Assembly (NCBI GenBank): GCA_903882825.1
Contig: CAIRYL010000134.1
Location: 1 to 29,134, forward strand
DNA length: 29,134 nt
Direction: 5' to 3'
DNA from: an uncultured Candidatus Peregrinibacteria bacterium
Lineage (GTDB): Bacteria; Patescibacteriota; Gracilibacteria; CAIRYL01
Below the pieces are notes generated by a model. It did not search any database. It was not told the DNA's origin and saw only the letters and a program-made list of their open reading frames with translations. Positions 1-7,882 of the stretch are shown piece after piece. The first letter of the stretch is position 1; each line of letters opens with the position of its first letter. Both the position numbers and the translations under genes were made by a program.

Positions 1-281
1 AAAAAACTCGTTTCTGTTGCCGATTCTTCTTTGTTTTGCTACAATACCACAAAAAAATATTAATACTCTTTTTTACGAAATTTATGAAAGGATTTTTACA
101 CACCTTTTTTATTACCATTGTAATACTGGTGGGAAGTATGTTTTTATTTTTAAATGAAATCCCTATTTTCGCAATTGAGGAAACTTTAAGCTCTACGGAA
201 ACCCAAACATCTGGGACCAATACTGCGCCAGCACCCGCAAGACCCCCTGTCTCAACGACAAATATTTTTGAATTATTTCAA
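1..281 (+). repeat. Direct repeat copy 1: promoter, leader and signal-peptide module
   Basis: This segment aligns without gaps to 4578-4858 at a constant offset of 4577. Positions 1-119 are identical to 4578-4696. Similarity then falls but stays clear to about 281, including an identical 24-base stretch at 216-239 that encodes the TNTAPAPA linker. The copy holds a complete promoter, an untranslated leader and the codons for the signal peptide and linker of the large exoprotein. The repeat begins at or before the window edge, so its left boundary is unknown. Confidence 0.95.
17..45 (+). promoter_or_regulatory. Sigma-70-type extended -10 promoter of the chimeric exoprotein gene
   Basis: A TTGCCG -35 box at 17-22 is followed by a 17-bp spacer and a TACAAT -10 box at 40-45. 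A TGC just upstream of the -10 box fits the extended -10 pattern. Transcription should start near position 52, about 30 nt before the ATG at 84. An identical promoter lies at 4594-4622. Its position shows that the longer reading frame opening with TTG at 36 cannot be the true start. Confidence 0.75.
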
Positions 282-3200
282 ACGAGAGGAATTGGTACAG
301 AGACATCCATCCGAAGACCAGGCTATAATAGTGTAGTTCCGCTCAACGTTTCTCAACCGGCTTCTATTGTAATAGAATGCCCTTCTCAAGCCACCGCCGG
401 AACGTCTATACACTGTAATTCAAATATCACTGGCGGATCTCTCTTATCTGATTACTGGATAGTTAATACTCTGAAACAGCCTGTCAGCGATAATCAACAG
501 TCCTACGCATGGACAAATGTTGAGGGGGTTTACACTGTTCAGAAAATTGGAATCGATGCCGGTACTGGCAACGTTATTAAAAGCAATCTGCTCACAGTTA
601 ATATTGTGCCCAACAATCAAGATCAGCAAATAATTTCACTCTCTATCAGCCCTAATCCATGCGTCGTATCGACAGGTAAAAATACTTGCCAGGTAGATGT
701 TTCTTTAACTTCTCCCATTCCTGGTCAAGTTTGGATAAAAACCGACCAACGGTCGGAACAGTTATTTGGTTGTGGAAGTAATTGGACACAAGTCGCTCCT
801 TGGATTGCACTCGGACAGGTAACTGAATTTACTTTTTACGCCACTACATCGTGCAGTCATTCCGAACCCCGCGGTATGCCGTTAGCTTCAGTGTCGGTGA
901 CCGGCACTCCGGAGGGAGCATTACGCTATCCCTCTGCAAATATAGGGTTAAACGTCGTTAATCTGGCGGGTCATTATCTGGCTGGCTATCAAGAATCCCT
1001 GAACACCAAAAATTCACTCGCTCTTGCCGAAACACAAGGAGTAAAATTAGCCAGAAAAGCCATTAATGAAGCCTATCTCACAGGTGCTAATTCTCTTCGC
1101 GTTCCTCCCACCATGTGGAATAAAGACGAAATGAAACTTTGGATGGACAATCCTGAAGCTTACTGGCAATTAATTGACTTAATGATGGCGGATTTAAATG
1201 CAGCACAGATTCGAATTGTACCTTGTTTCTATTTTAACCTACCGCAATTTCCCGCACTAGCAGGCGAGACAATAACAGACCTCATGACCAACAAAAATTC
1301 AAAATCTTATCAACTTTTGGATAAATACACCACGGAATTCATAACACGCTACAAGAACAATACGGCCGTGTCGTTTTATGAAATCGCCAATGAACTGAAT
1401 CTTGTTGCCGATCTTGATCTCAAAACCTCTGTCTGCAGTGTTAAAGATTGGCAAGACACATGGATGTGCTATTCCGCAGGAAATTTTACCACCAATCAAA
1501 TGATCGGATTTATGACCAGATTCGCCTCGCGGATGCGCGTTCTGGATCCGACCCGTGCCATTTCCTCCGGATTTTCTGATCCAAGAGCATCCTCAGGGCA
1601 TCTGCGCGCAAACCCTGTGGGGTCGGAAAAAGGCCCCGACTGGACAGTGGATAATTTCAATGAATTCAAACACTATTTTATCGACACACACCAAGGGATG
1701 GATATCATGAGTGTTCACTTGTACAAAATTTATACCAACGACATTCGGCCATTCGTGACCAATGCCATTGACATGATCGCGATATATAAACAAATTGCCG
1801 ATCAAACAAATAAAAAATTGTATATTGGTGAGTTTCAAAGCTTTCCCGCCTCCCATGATGTGAATCCAACGGAACCTTATACCTACACAAAAGAAATTCT
1901 TGGAAAAATTTTGGATCTTGGAATTCCATACAGTTCCATCTGGGTATGGCAATTCGATGTCGGAAGTTTATTCCCTGGAAAAACAGACCTCGCTATTGCA
2001 GATCTCAAGACCGCCAATGACACATTATCTCAACCTACGCATCAGTGGAAACTTGATGAACCTCAATCATCACCTACAGCACTCAATGCTATCAAGGCTG
2101 TAAACAATGGCCTATACAAAGGAACTAACTCGTCTACAGACTGTTTAAATCAGCTTTCATGCCGAACTTTCAATGGCATATCAGATGCAGTTGTTATTCC
2201 TCATTCTCCATCTCTAAATCCTGGAAATTCAGACTTTACGCTCACATACAGAATCAAACTTCCACCTGTCAGCGAATTTGCCCCGGCTGTCTCCAAACGT
2301 GCCTTGCAATCTTATGAACAATACGCGTCGGGCATAGGACAAATCGATGCTAATGGGAATGCCGTAAAGGCAAAAACAATGTATATCTCATATAGCGATG
2401 GGAAGAAACTCATCGGTTATCACACTAAAGCGGAGTTCGCTGATAACAAATGGCATCAGGTTGCTGCCATTAAAGACAGCAATAACAATGCCGTCATTTA
2501 CGTTGATGGGATACTTCAAGACCTAGTACAAGAATCCTCCGGACCTATCGGCCCGATAAATCCTGATGGAGATCTGATAATTGGCGCCAACAATCTTGGC
2601 ATGAATCTCAAAGGTTCTGTCTCCGACGTAAGAATATATAACCACGCCCTGACTGAACAGGAAATAAAAAATACTCTCTCTCCCCTGTCGTCCATCACTA
2701 TCACCTGCCCTCAAAGCGGAGAACCAGAAAGTTCAATCACCTGTACTGCATCTCGCAACGGTGAATTTTCTTCACTCTCCTGGACAGTAAATGGCCAAAA
2801 ACAAGCAGGAGGTGATAACCAGAACTCGTACACTTTGTCTCCAGTGCCGGCAGGAAGCTATACTGTCGAAGTATTCGGTGTGAGCGCTCAATCGGGAACG
2901 ATCATTTCGAGTAATAGACAAACCGTTTCAATACGCACTGCTAACCCCTTTATCTGTTATGCAGAAAATGCACATGACTTCCAGGTTTGTATTAACAGAG
3001 TGAACACCCATCAAATTAATGAGATTGTTATCACCTCCATGATCCCCTGCGATCAAAACACCTGGTGTTCGTGGGCAATCAACAATCATCGAGGAGCATT
3101 AACGATCCGTGGTGAAAGCAACAACCTGGATTTAAACCCGGTTGGTTTCAAACGGACCGGAGGGTATGATCAGTCCACCCTGATTATCAATAACTCCACC

Positions 3201-4271
3201 GGGCCAATCAGTATCAAGAATTTTATTTTCGATGAAAACAAAAACATCGCTCAAGGCGCCCCTAAAACAAATTGGCACAATGCGCTCTGCACAGATCAAT
3301 CCAAATGCGAAGGAAATTCCCTCATGCTTATTAATTCCTCGGGTGTTTCTATAGACGGGGTACGCTTTCTGGAAGCCAAGAACATGGGATTATTTATATT
3401 AAATTCTTCTTCAATTTTCGTCAGAAATTCACTTTTCCAACACAGCTGGCGTCACGGAATCTGGATCCCGGAAGGGAATGCACTCTTTCCCCGCGGTATT
3501 CATATTGAGAACAACTCCTTCATTGATATCCGCAACAACGCCATCGTCTTTACCGGGTACGCCCCCGACGCTTCCGATCCACTCGGGATCAATACCATAA
3601 CCGGCAACTATTTCTCCCACAATCATAACGCCATGATCTATTACGTATGCGGTTCAGGCAATGAAGCCTGTGCGGGTGGACAAATGGTTCTTGAACGTCA
3701 TTCCGATAGCGTGCTCGTTAAGGATAATGAATTTACTAATGGCATCATTGATGAAGATCCTGCTTATTCGGGATTTCTAGTAAATGGAATTGAATTTTCT
3801 CCAACATTTACCAGCAACATTACTCTTTTGCATAATTATATTCATGACCAAACAGGTCCTGCCATCGCTATCGATGGTCCAGTTAAAGAACTACGCGCCA
3901 TCAACAATGTATTTCAAAACGTTTTAAATCCACCAATCTTTAATGATCAGTTCCTGGCATTAAACCAAAATAACTGCACTACCTCCACACCCGATTGCAC
4001 TTATACCAAACCGATTGGAAATATCTCTGCCACACCTGTTAGCTGTAAAATCAATGCTCGGGGACGATGCACCGTAGGTATAACCTGGAGTTCCCAATCA
4101 TCAATAGATCCATTAAAAGTCTTACTGAATCATACCGGCTATTTCGCTTCCAGCTCTGCCAAAGGAGGAAGTCAAAATGCTCCAGGGATAAGTATCGTTC
4201 CTGCAATTTTTGATCTCTATTCCGAAGGGACTCTTCTCTCTAGCGTCCAGGTTACAGGAACAAACAAGTAA
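84..4271 (+). CDS. Secreted multidomain glycosidase-like / LamG / beta-helix protein (chimeric)
   Basis: Predicted secreted protein of 1395 aa, counted from ATG 84, which lies downstream of the promoter. Residues 1-30 form a signal peptide ending PIFA. They are followed by a TNTAPAPA linker shared with the pilin-like gene at 4661. Domains in order: Ig-like A (about 94-176), Ig-like B (182-272), a TIM-barrel region resembling clan-A glycosidases (292-650) with Glu437 in IANELN as candidate acid/base and Glu583 in YIGEF as candidate nucleophile, a LamG/concanavalin-like domain (653-865), a second Ig-like A (866-953), a right-handed parallel beta-helix (954-1283) and a second Ig-like B (1311-1395). 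It probably binds and cleaves polysaccharide outside the cell; the substrate is unknown. Composition is locally GC-rich (34 G+C in 3541-3600), unlike neighbouring genes, which suggests acquired DNA. The glycosidase assignment rests on motif spacing only. Confidence 0.85.
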   Translation: MKGFLHTFFITIVILVGSMFLFLNEIPIFAIEETLSSTETQTSGTNTAPAPARPPVSTTNIFELFQTRGIGTETSIRRPGYNSVVPLNVSQPASIVIECPSQATAGTSIHCNSNITGGSLLSDYWIVNTLKQPVSDNQQSYAWTNVEGVYTVQKIGIDAGTGNVIKSNLLTVNIVPNNQDQQIISLSISPNPCVVSTGKNTCQVDVSLTSPIPGQVWIKTDQRSEQLFGCGSNWTQVAPWIALGQVTEFTFYATTSCSHSEPRGMPLASVSVTGTPEGALRYPSANIGLNVVNLAGHYLAGYQESLNTKNSLALAETQGVKLARKAINEAYLTGANSLRVPPTMWNKDEMKLWMDNPEAYWQLIDLMMADLNAAQIRIVPCFYFNLPQFPALAGETITDLMTNKNSKSYQLLDKYTTEFITRYKNNTAVSFYEIANELNLVADLDLKTSVCSVKDWQDTWMCYSAGNFTTNQMIGFMTRFASRMRVLDPTRAISSGFSDPRASSGHLRANPVGSEKGPDWTVDNFNEFKHYFIDTHQGMDIMSVHLYKIYTNDIRPFVTNAIDMIAIYKQIADQTNKKLYIGEFQSFPASHDVNPTEPYTYTKEILGKILDLGIPYSSIWVWQFDVGSLFPGKTDLAIADLKTANDTLSQPTHQWKLDEPQSSPTALNAIKAVNNGLYKGTNSSTDCLNQLSCRTFNGISDAVVIPHSPSLNPGNSDFTLTYRIKLPPVSEFAPAVSKRALQSYEQYASGIGQIDANGNAVKAKTMYISYSDGKKLIGYHTKAEFADNKWHQVAAIKDSNNNAVIYVDGILQDLVQESSGPIGPINPDGDLIIGANNLGMNLKGSVSDVRIYNHALTEQEIKNTLSPLSSITITCPQSGEPESSITCTASRNGEFSSLSWTVNGQKQAGGDNQNSYTLSPVPAGSYTVEVFGVSAQSGTIISSNRQTVSIRTANPFICYAENAHDFQVCINRVNTHQINEIVITSMIPCDQNTWCSWAINNHRGALTIRGESNNLDLNPVGFKRTGGYDQSTLIINNSTGPISIKNFIFDENKNIAQGAPKTNWHNALCTDQSKCEGNSLMLINSSGVSIDGVRFLEAKNMGLFILNSSSIFVRNSLFQHSWRHGIWIPEGNALFPRGIHIENNSFIDIRNNAIVFTGYAPDASDPLGINTITGNYFSHNHNAMIYYVCGSGNEACAGGQMVLERHSDSVLVKDNEFTNGIIDEDPAYSGFLVNGIEFSPTFTSNITLLHNYIHDQTGPAIAIDGPVKELRAINNVFQNVLNPPIFNDQFLALNQNNCTTSTPDCTYTKPIGNISATPVSCKINARGRCTVGITWSSQSSIDPLKVLLNHTGYFASSSAKGGSQNAPGISIVPAIFDLYSEGTLLSSVQVTGTNK

Positions 4272-4577
4272 GTAGGTTTTATTTGAGGTGAATTTTATCC
4301 AGAATATTTTCCTAGTCGGTCGCAGGTTTTCGCTGACGGAGGTTTTACCTATGCAATTGCCCCGATGTTCTGCCCAAAATGAGAATTGAATGTCTGGATA
4401 TGGGAGATTGTAGAATCATCATGAACGGCATTTGCACTTTCTCGTAAGTGTAGATACCTATTTGTGAGCGTGGTAAAATTTCATATCTTTTTAAAGTAGG
4501 AATGTCACTGTTAAACACTCCCTTTTTATATCTTTCAAAAATAACACAGAAAATGTAAAACTGTATTATAAAAAAAC
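4272..4577. other. Intergenic stretch between cargo gene and repeat copy 2; no gene seen
   Basis: This 306-bp gap has stops in all plus-strand frames. The minus-strand open frame that crosses it begins inside the pilin-like gene and looks fortuitous. The left half (4272-4420) has the mixed composition of the cargo gene, and the right half becomes AT-rich like the host. It may hold the right junction of the inserted cargo. No inverted repeats, transposase remnant or convincing terminator was recognised. Confidence 0.5.
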
Positions 4578-4858
4578 AAAAAACTCGTTTCTGTTGCCGA
4601 TTCTTCTTTGTTTTGCTACAATACCACAAAAAAATATTAATACTCTTTTTTACGAAATTTATGAAAGGATTTTTACACACCTTTTTTATTACCATTCTAA
4701 TACTTGTGGGAAGTATGTTTTTATTTTTAAATGAAATTCCTATGTTCGCTGCCGAAGTAGTGGGAATTTCTAAAGAAAGCCAAACCTCTGGAACCAATAC
4801 TGCGCCAGCACCCGCAGGACGCACTGCTGCAACGGCAAATCTTTCCGAATTTGGGCTT
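4578..4858 (+). repeat. Direct repeat copy 2: promoter, leader and signal-peptide module
   Basis: Partner of the repeat at 1-281. The first 119 bp are identical, including promoter and untranslated leader, and similarity continues through the TNTAPAPA linker codons before fading near 4858. This copy is joined to a compact AT-rich pilin-like gene that continues into two membrane helices, so it is the likelier ancestral context. The two copies flank the 4.3-kb exoprotein as direct repeats. Confidence 0.95.
4594..4622 (+). promoter_or_regulatory. Sigma-70-type extended -10 promoter of the pilin-like gene pair
   Basis: TTGCCG at 4594-4599, a 17-bp spacer and TACAAT at 4617-4622, with TGC before the -10 box. 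It matches the promoter at 17-45 base for base. The predicted transcript starts near 4629 and would carry both pilin-like genes, since the second overlaps the first. Confidence 0.75.
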
Positions 4859-5104
4859 GGAACCAGTATGAAAACCGTAGAAACGTTTTCCCAAAAAGTT
4901 ATTACTTTTTTAATGGCGATTATTGGAGGACTTTCTCTTTTAGGAACTATTATGGGAGGAACCATGATTATGCTCGACGGAGTAGCCGGAACGATTGAAA
5001 AAGGAAAAGAGATTCTTTTATATTCTCTTATAGGATTAGCCGTAGCACTCCTTTCGTATGTTCTTACTACTTTTATGCAAACTATATTTTATTCCATCGA
5101 ATGA
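4661..5104 (+). CDS. Secreted TrbC/VirB2-like two-helix pilin-type protein
   Basis: Small membrane protein of 147 aa. ATG 4661 is chosen because the TTG at 4613 lies in the promoter. Residues 1-30 are a signal peptide with a probable cut after PMFA. A flexible Thr/Ala/Pro-rich linker follows (about 41-60). Two hydrophobic helices lie near 80-105 and 118-143, separated by a short charged turn (IEKGKE). This is the topology of TrbC/VirB2 conjugative pilin subunits and of the pilin-like proteins common in CPR genomes. The gene ends in TGA overlapping the ATG of the next gene, so the two products are probably made together. No VirB4 or VirD4 gene lies in the window, so a role in a secretion channel or surface fibre is inferred. 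Confidence 0.75.
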   Translation: MKGFLHTFFITILILVGSMFLFLNEIPMFAAEVVGISKESQTSGTNTAPAPAGRTAATANLSEFGLGTSMKTVETFSQKVITFLMAIIGGLSLLGTIMGGTMIMLDGVAGTIEKGKEILLYSLIGLAVALLSYVLTTFMQTIFYSIE

Positions 5105-5676
5105 CCACCTTTTTTATAAATGTTTTCGCCATTAAAAGATATTTCCTTTTTCTTTTTTTGAGTATTTGCACCATTTCGTTTCTTTTTCCAATAGTCAGCT
5201 TTTCGGCATCAGATCAAACAAAACCTGAAAATACTACCCCAAAAAATAATACCGATATTATTTTAGAACAACCATTTTTAGAAGGGCGAACCAATATTCG
5301 TACCAAAGGGGGATCTATTTCTATTTTACAGCAGTATATGTCTCAGGCATTTACATATTTTGCTGGACTTACCGCCCTTATTGCTGTTTTAGTGATGATA
5401 AAAGCAGGATTAAGCCTCGTTTTATCAGGTGGAGATGTTGGGAAACGTGAAAGTGCCAAAACAGAAATTACTCAATCGTTTGCGGGTTTAGCACTTTTAT
5501 TTTTAGCAGGACTCGTGCTCCATACGGTAAATCCTACATTTTTTACTTTTTTTGGAAGTAGCAATCTTGGATCATCTATTCCTGGAGAATCCACCGCAAA
5601 CAGCGGAACTACAGGAAATACTGGAACTGGAACAAATGGTGGAAGTGGAACTACTGGTGGAACTACCGGGAGTTAA
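5101..5676 (+). CDS. Second TrbC/VirB2-like pilin-type membrane protein
   Basis: A 191-aa protein whose ATG overlaps the previous stop in an ATGA junction, which indicates translational coupling. A signal peptide spans about 1-36, ending VSFSA. Two hydrophobic helices follow (about 86-110 and 122-143), separated by the charged turn GGDVGKRESAKTE. This matches the two-helix VirB2/TrbC pattern of its neighbour, although the sequences are only distantly similar. The last 30 or so residues are a low-complexity Gly/Thr/Ser/Asn tail. Two non-identical subunits in one transcript suggest a heteromeric fibre or pore. Function is inferred from topology only. Confidence 0.7.
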   Translation: MTTFFINVFAIKRYFLFLFLSICTISFLFPIVSFSASDQTKPENTTPKNNTDIILEQPFLEGRTNIRTKGGSISILQQYMSQAFTYFAGLTALIAVLVMIKAGLSLVLSGGDVGKRESAKTEITQSFAGLALLFLAGLVLHTVNPTFFTFFGSSNLGSSIPGESTANSGTTGNTGTGTNGGSGTTGGTTGS

Positions 5677-5777
5677 AAACTCTCGACTCTTTATTAAAAA
5701 TTTTAAAGTGGTGCTGTAGAGAAAGAGGATTTTAAAAAATATTTTGATGTTCATCTTTCTTTTCTTTTTTTAAAAAA

Positions 5778-6869
5778 ATGAATATTGCTGTTTTTGGGTC
5801 ATTAACGCTTGACCTTTTTATTCGCCCCTCTCAAACCCAAGTTATTTCCCATGTTTCGGAATATGAACGAAGTGATTTTTTAGCGTTTCCACACGGTGGG
5901 AAAATAGTCGCCGACCATATAGAAGAACAATTTGGAGGCGGAGCTTCAAATATTTCGGTTTCTTTAGCACGACTTGGATTTTGTCCACATATTTTTGGTG
6001 CCATTGGAGATGATTTCCCCGCTGAAAACATTCTGAAAAATCTTTCCAAAAATGGAATTTCCTCAGAGAACATTCAACAAAAAAATAAAATGAGGAGCGG
6101 ATTTTCTGTCATTATTAATTCGTTTGATGGAGAGCGAACCGTTTTATTTACCTCGGGTGCCAATACTGCCTTTCAAACTATTCCAAAAAATGCACTCCAA
6201 AAAATGGATGCACTCTATTTATGTCATCTTTCAGGAGTAAACACCGACCAAATTTTTCAAGAAATTTCTTCTCAAATTTTTCAAAAAAATCGTCCTTTTT
6301 TCGCCTGGAATCCTGGAAAAGAGAGTTTATCATTAGGAATTTCTCAAAATGCAAAACTTCTTTCTGGTACAAATATTCTTTTTCTCAATAGAGAAGAAGC
6401 AGAAGTTTTAGTCCAAGAAAAAGCGATTCCCAATGAATCATACGGAGAAAAAGTACGGAAAGGAGATTTGAAAGGAATTAAAAAACAGAAGAATAAGCTT
6501 CCTTCGTATGCCATGCGTGTTTCACATCTTGCAAAAAAAATTCTCGAATCCGGAGTGGAAACCTTAGTTATTACGGATGGACAAAGAGGATCTCAAATTT
6601 TTATATCTCATCAAAAAAAATATTTCTTTTGTCCGGTAGAGGAAGATGCCGAAAGAGTGGATACTTTGGGTGCCGGAGACGCATTTGCCTCTACATTTAC
6701 TGCAAAAAAATTACTCGGAAAATCCTTGCCAGAATGTGCGGTATATGCCACTATTCGGGCGACATCAGTGGTGGGAAAAGTGGGCGCGCAAAATGGCTTA
6801 ACAACCACAAAAACACTGGAGGCACAATACCAAAAGAGTGCTCTAAAAGTAGAAGAAGTACACTTTTAA
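5778..6869 (+). CDS. PfkB-family carbohydrate/nucleoside kinase
   Basis: A 363-aa ribokinase-superfamily enzyme that would transfer phosphate from ATP to a sugar or nucleoside hydroxyl in the cytoplasm. The first PfkB signature is visible near residues 50-75 (GGGASNISVSLARLGF). The second is DTLGAGDAF at 295-303, where Asp301 is the expected catalytic base and the GAG forms the anion hole. The protein is longer than typical ribokinases (about 310 aa) because of a Lys-rich segment around residues 210-245. The substrate cannot be read from the sequence; ribose, adenosine and fructose-6-phosphate kinases share this fold. The start ATG follows a T-rich leader without a Shine-Dalgarno site. Confidence 0.85.
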   Translation: MNIAVFGSLTLDLFIRPSQTQVISHVSEYERSDFLAFPHGGKIVADHIEEQFGGGASNISVSLARLGFCPHIFGAIGDDFPAENILKNLSKNGISSENIQQKNKMRSGFSVIINSFDGERTVLFTSGANTAFQTIPKNALQKMDALYLCHLSGVNTDQIFQEISSQIFQKNRPFFAWNPGKESLSLGISQNAKLLSGTNILFLNREEAEVLVQEKAIPNESYGEKVRKGDLKGIKKQKNKLPSYAMRVSHLAKKILESGVETLVITDGQRGSQIFISHQKKYFFCPVEEDAERVDTLGAGDAFASTFTAKKLLGKSLPECAVYATIRATSVVGKVGAQNGLTTTKTLEAQYQKSALKVEEVHF

Positions 6870-6937
6870 AAATATTTTTCGTCTCTTGATTCACTTTTTT
6901 TGGAAATAATATTCCATATTTTCTCTTCTTTTTTTCT

Positions 6938-7489
6938 ATGACCGATATCCATAAACTCAACGAACTCCGTGAAATGCTCACCAATATGGAGCGAACACTT
7001 CGCGTGGCACGCACACTTATTGCTGAACTTTCTGGTGAAAAACCGCTTATTTCTAGTGATAAATATCTTTCTGATCGCTCAGGAATGCTCGAAAAATCAC
7101 ATTCTACTTCGGAAGGACGTATTATAGAAGGTATTTTTGATGGTGTTTCTATGCAAGATACAGAAGGGAAAACCTACCCTGTTCCTGCTAATTATGCTTC
7201 AAAATCAAAAATTGTAGTTGGTGATAAAATGAAACTTACCATTACACCAGATGGGAAATTTATATATAAACAAATTGGACCAGTCGACCGAAAAAATGTG
7301 GTGGGACCTCTCGTCTGTGAAGATGGACAACATAAAGTACTCGCCAATGGAAAAGAATATAAAATTCTGATGGCATCTATTACTTTTCATAAAGCAGAAG
7401 TAGGAGACGATGTGAGCATTTTACTTCCAGAAGAAGGAGATGCAGAATGGGGTGCTCTAGACACAGTTCTTCCCCATGGAGAAAATTAA
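6938..7489 (+). CDS. Conserved hypothetical protein, helical N-terminus plus beta-rich domain
   Basis: A 183-aa cytoplasmic protein with no named family that I can assign. Residues 1-35 are predicted helical or coiled-coil, followed by a linker (about 35-60). The rest is beta-rich with recurring Gly-Asp turns (VVGDKMKL, VGDDVSILLP) and a central KQIGPVDRKNVVGPL segment. It resembles proteins I recall as recurrent in CPR genomes, but that is memory and not a search. The stop codon overlaps the HIT gene's start as TAATG, so the two are translationally coupled and may act together. A small-domain nucleic-acid or ribosome-associated role is possible but unproven. Confidence 0.7.
   Translation: MTDIHKLNELREMLTNMERTLRVARTLIAELSGEKPLISSDKYLSDRSGMLEKSHSTSEGRIIEGIFDGVSMQDTEGKTYPVPANYASKSKIVVGDKMKLTITPDGKFIYKQIGPVDRKNVVGPLVCEDGQHKVLANGKEYKILMASITFHKAEVGDDVSILLPEEGDAEWGALDTVLPHGEN
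7478..7481 (+). promoter_or_regulatory. Shine-Dalgarno site selecting the HIT gene start
   Basis: GGAG lies 7 nt before ATG 7489. It is one of the few recognisable Shine-Dalgarno sites in this window, and it sits inside the end of the upstream gene, where translation must re-engage. It favours ATG 7489 over the ATG at 7504, which has no such site. Confidence 0.5.
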
Positions 7490-7836
7490 TGCACGTATTG
7501 TATATGTCTTCTCAAAATATATTTGAACGCATTATCGCGCGTGAAATCCCAGCAATTATTGAGTACGAGGACGACGAAGTCATCGCCATAAAAGATATTG
7601 CCCCAAAAGCTCCAATCCATATTTTAATAATTCCCAAAAAAAATATTCCCAGCATTGCGGATGCAACACTGGAAGATCAAAATATTTTGGGAAAATTACT
7701 GATGGTCGCCCAAAAAATAGGAAAAGAGAAAAACCTTGAAGGGTATAAATTGCTCTTTAATGTAGGAGAAAAAGGCGGACAAGTAATCCCTCATGTCCAT
7801 CTTCATTTACTCGGAGGAGGAAAAATAGACTTTTAA
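7489..7836 (+). CDS. HIT-family (histidine triad) nucleotide hydrolase/transferase
   Basis: A 115-aa HIT-domain protein, the usual size for HinT-like nucleoside phosphoramidases. The histidine triad HVHLHLLGG is near the C-terminus, and the middle histidine is the expected nucleophile for the nucleotidyl intermediate. The N-terminal IIAREIPA segment and the central APIHILIIPKK strand are also typical. The zinc-binding CxxC of some HIT proteins is absent: SSQNIFERII stands where many homologues have a C-x-x-C. The start is set by a TAATG overlap with the upstream gene and by the GGAG at 7478. It probably cleaves AMP-lysine-type adducts or similar nucleotide conjugates. Confidence 0.92.
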   Translation: MHVLYMSSQNIFERIIAREIPAIIEYEDDEVIAIKDIAPKAPIHILIIPKKNIPSIADATLEDQNILGKLLMVAQKIGKEKNLEGYKLLFNVGEKGGQVIPHVHLHLLGGGKIDF

Positions 7837-7882
7837 GAAGTTTTTAAATATTTTTAATACCCCGTTCACCATTTTTACGTTC

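Noticed and set aside
36..83. TTG start giving a longer exoprotein (and the equivalent TTG at 4613)
   Set aside because: The codon lies upstream of the -10 box of a clear promoter, so it would not be transcribed from it; ATG 84 and 4661 begin proper signal peptides.
4345..4965. 206-codon minus-strand open frame across the repeat copy and the gap
   Set aside because: It is antisense to the pilin-like gene, is low-complexity, and shows no domain or start signal. It looks like a shadow frame.
5572..5676. Short repeats in the Gly/Thr tail codons considered as a CRISPR-like or minisatellite array
   Set aside because: They are low-complexity coding repeats without spacers. No CRISPR structure was seen anywhere in the window.
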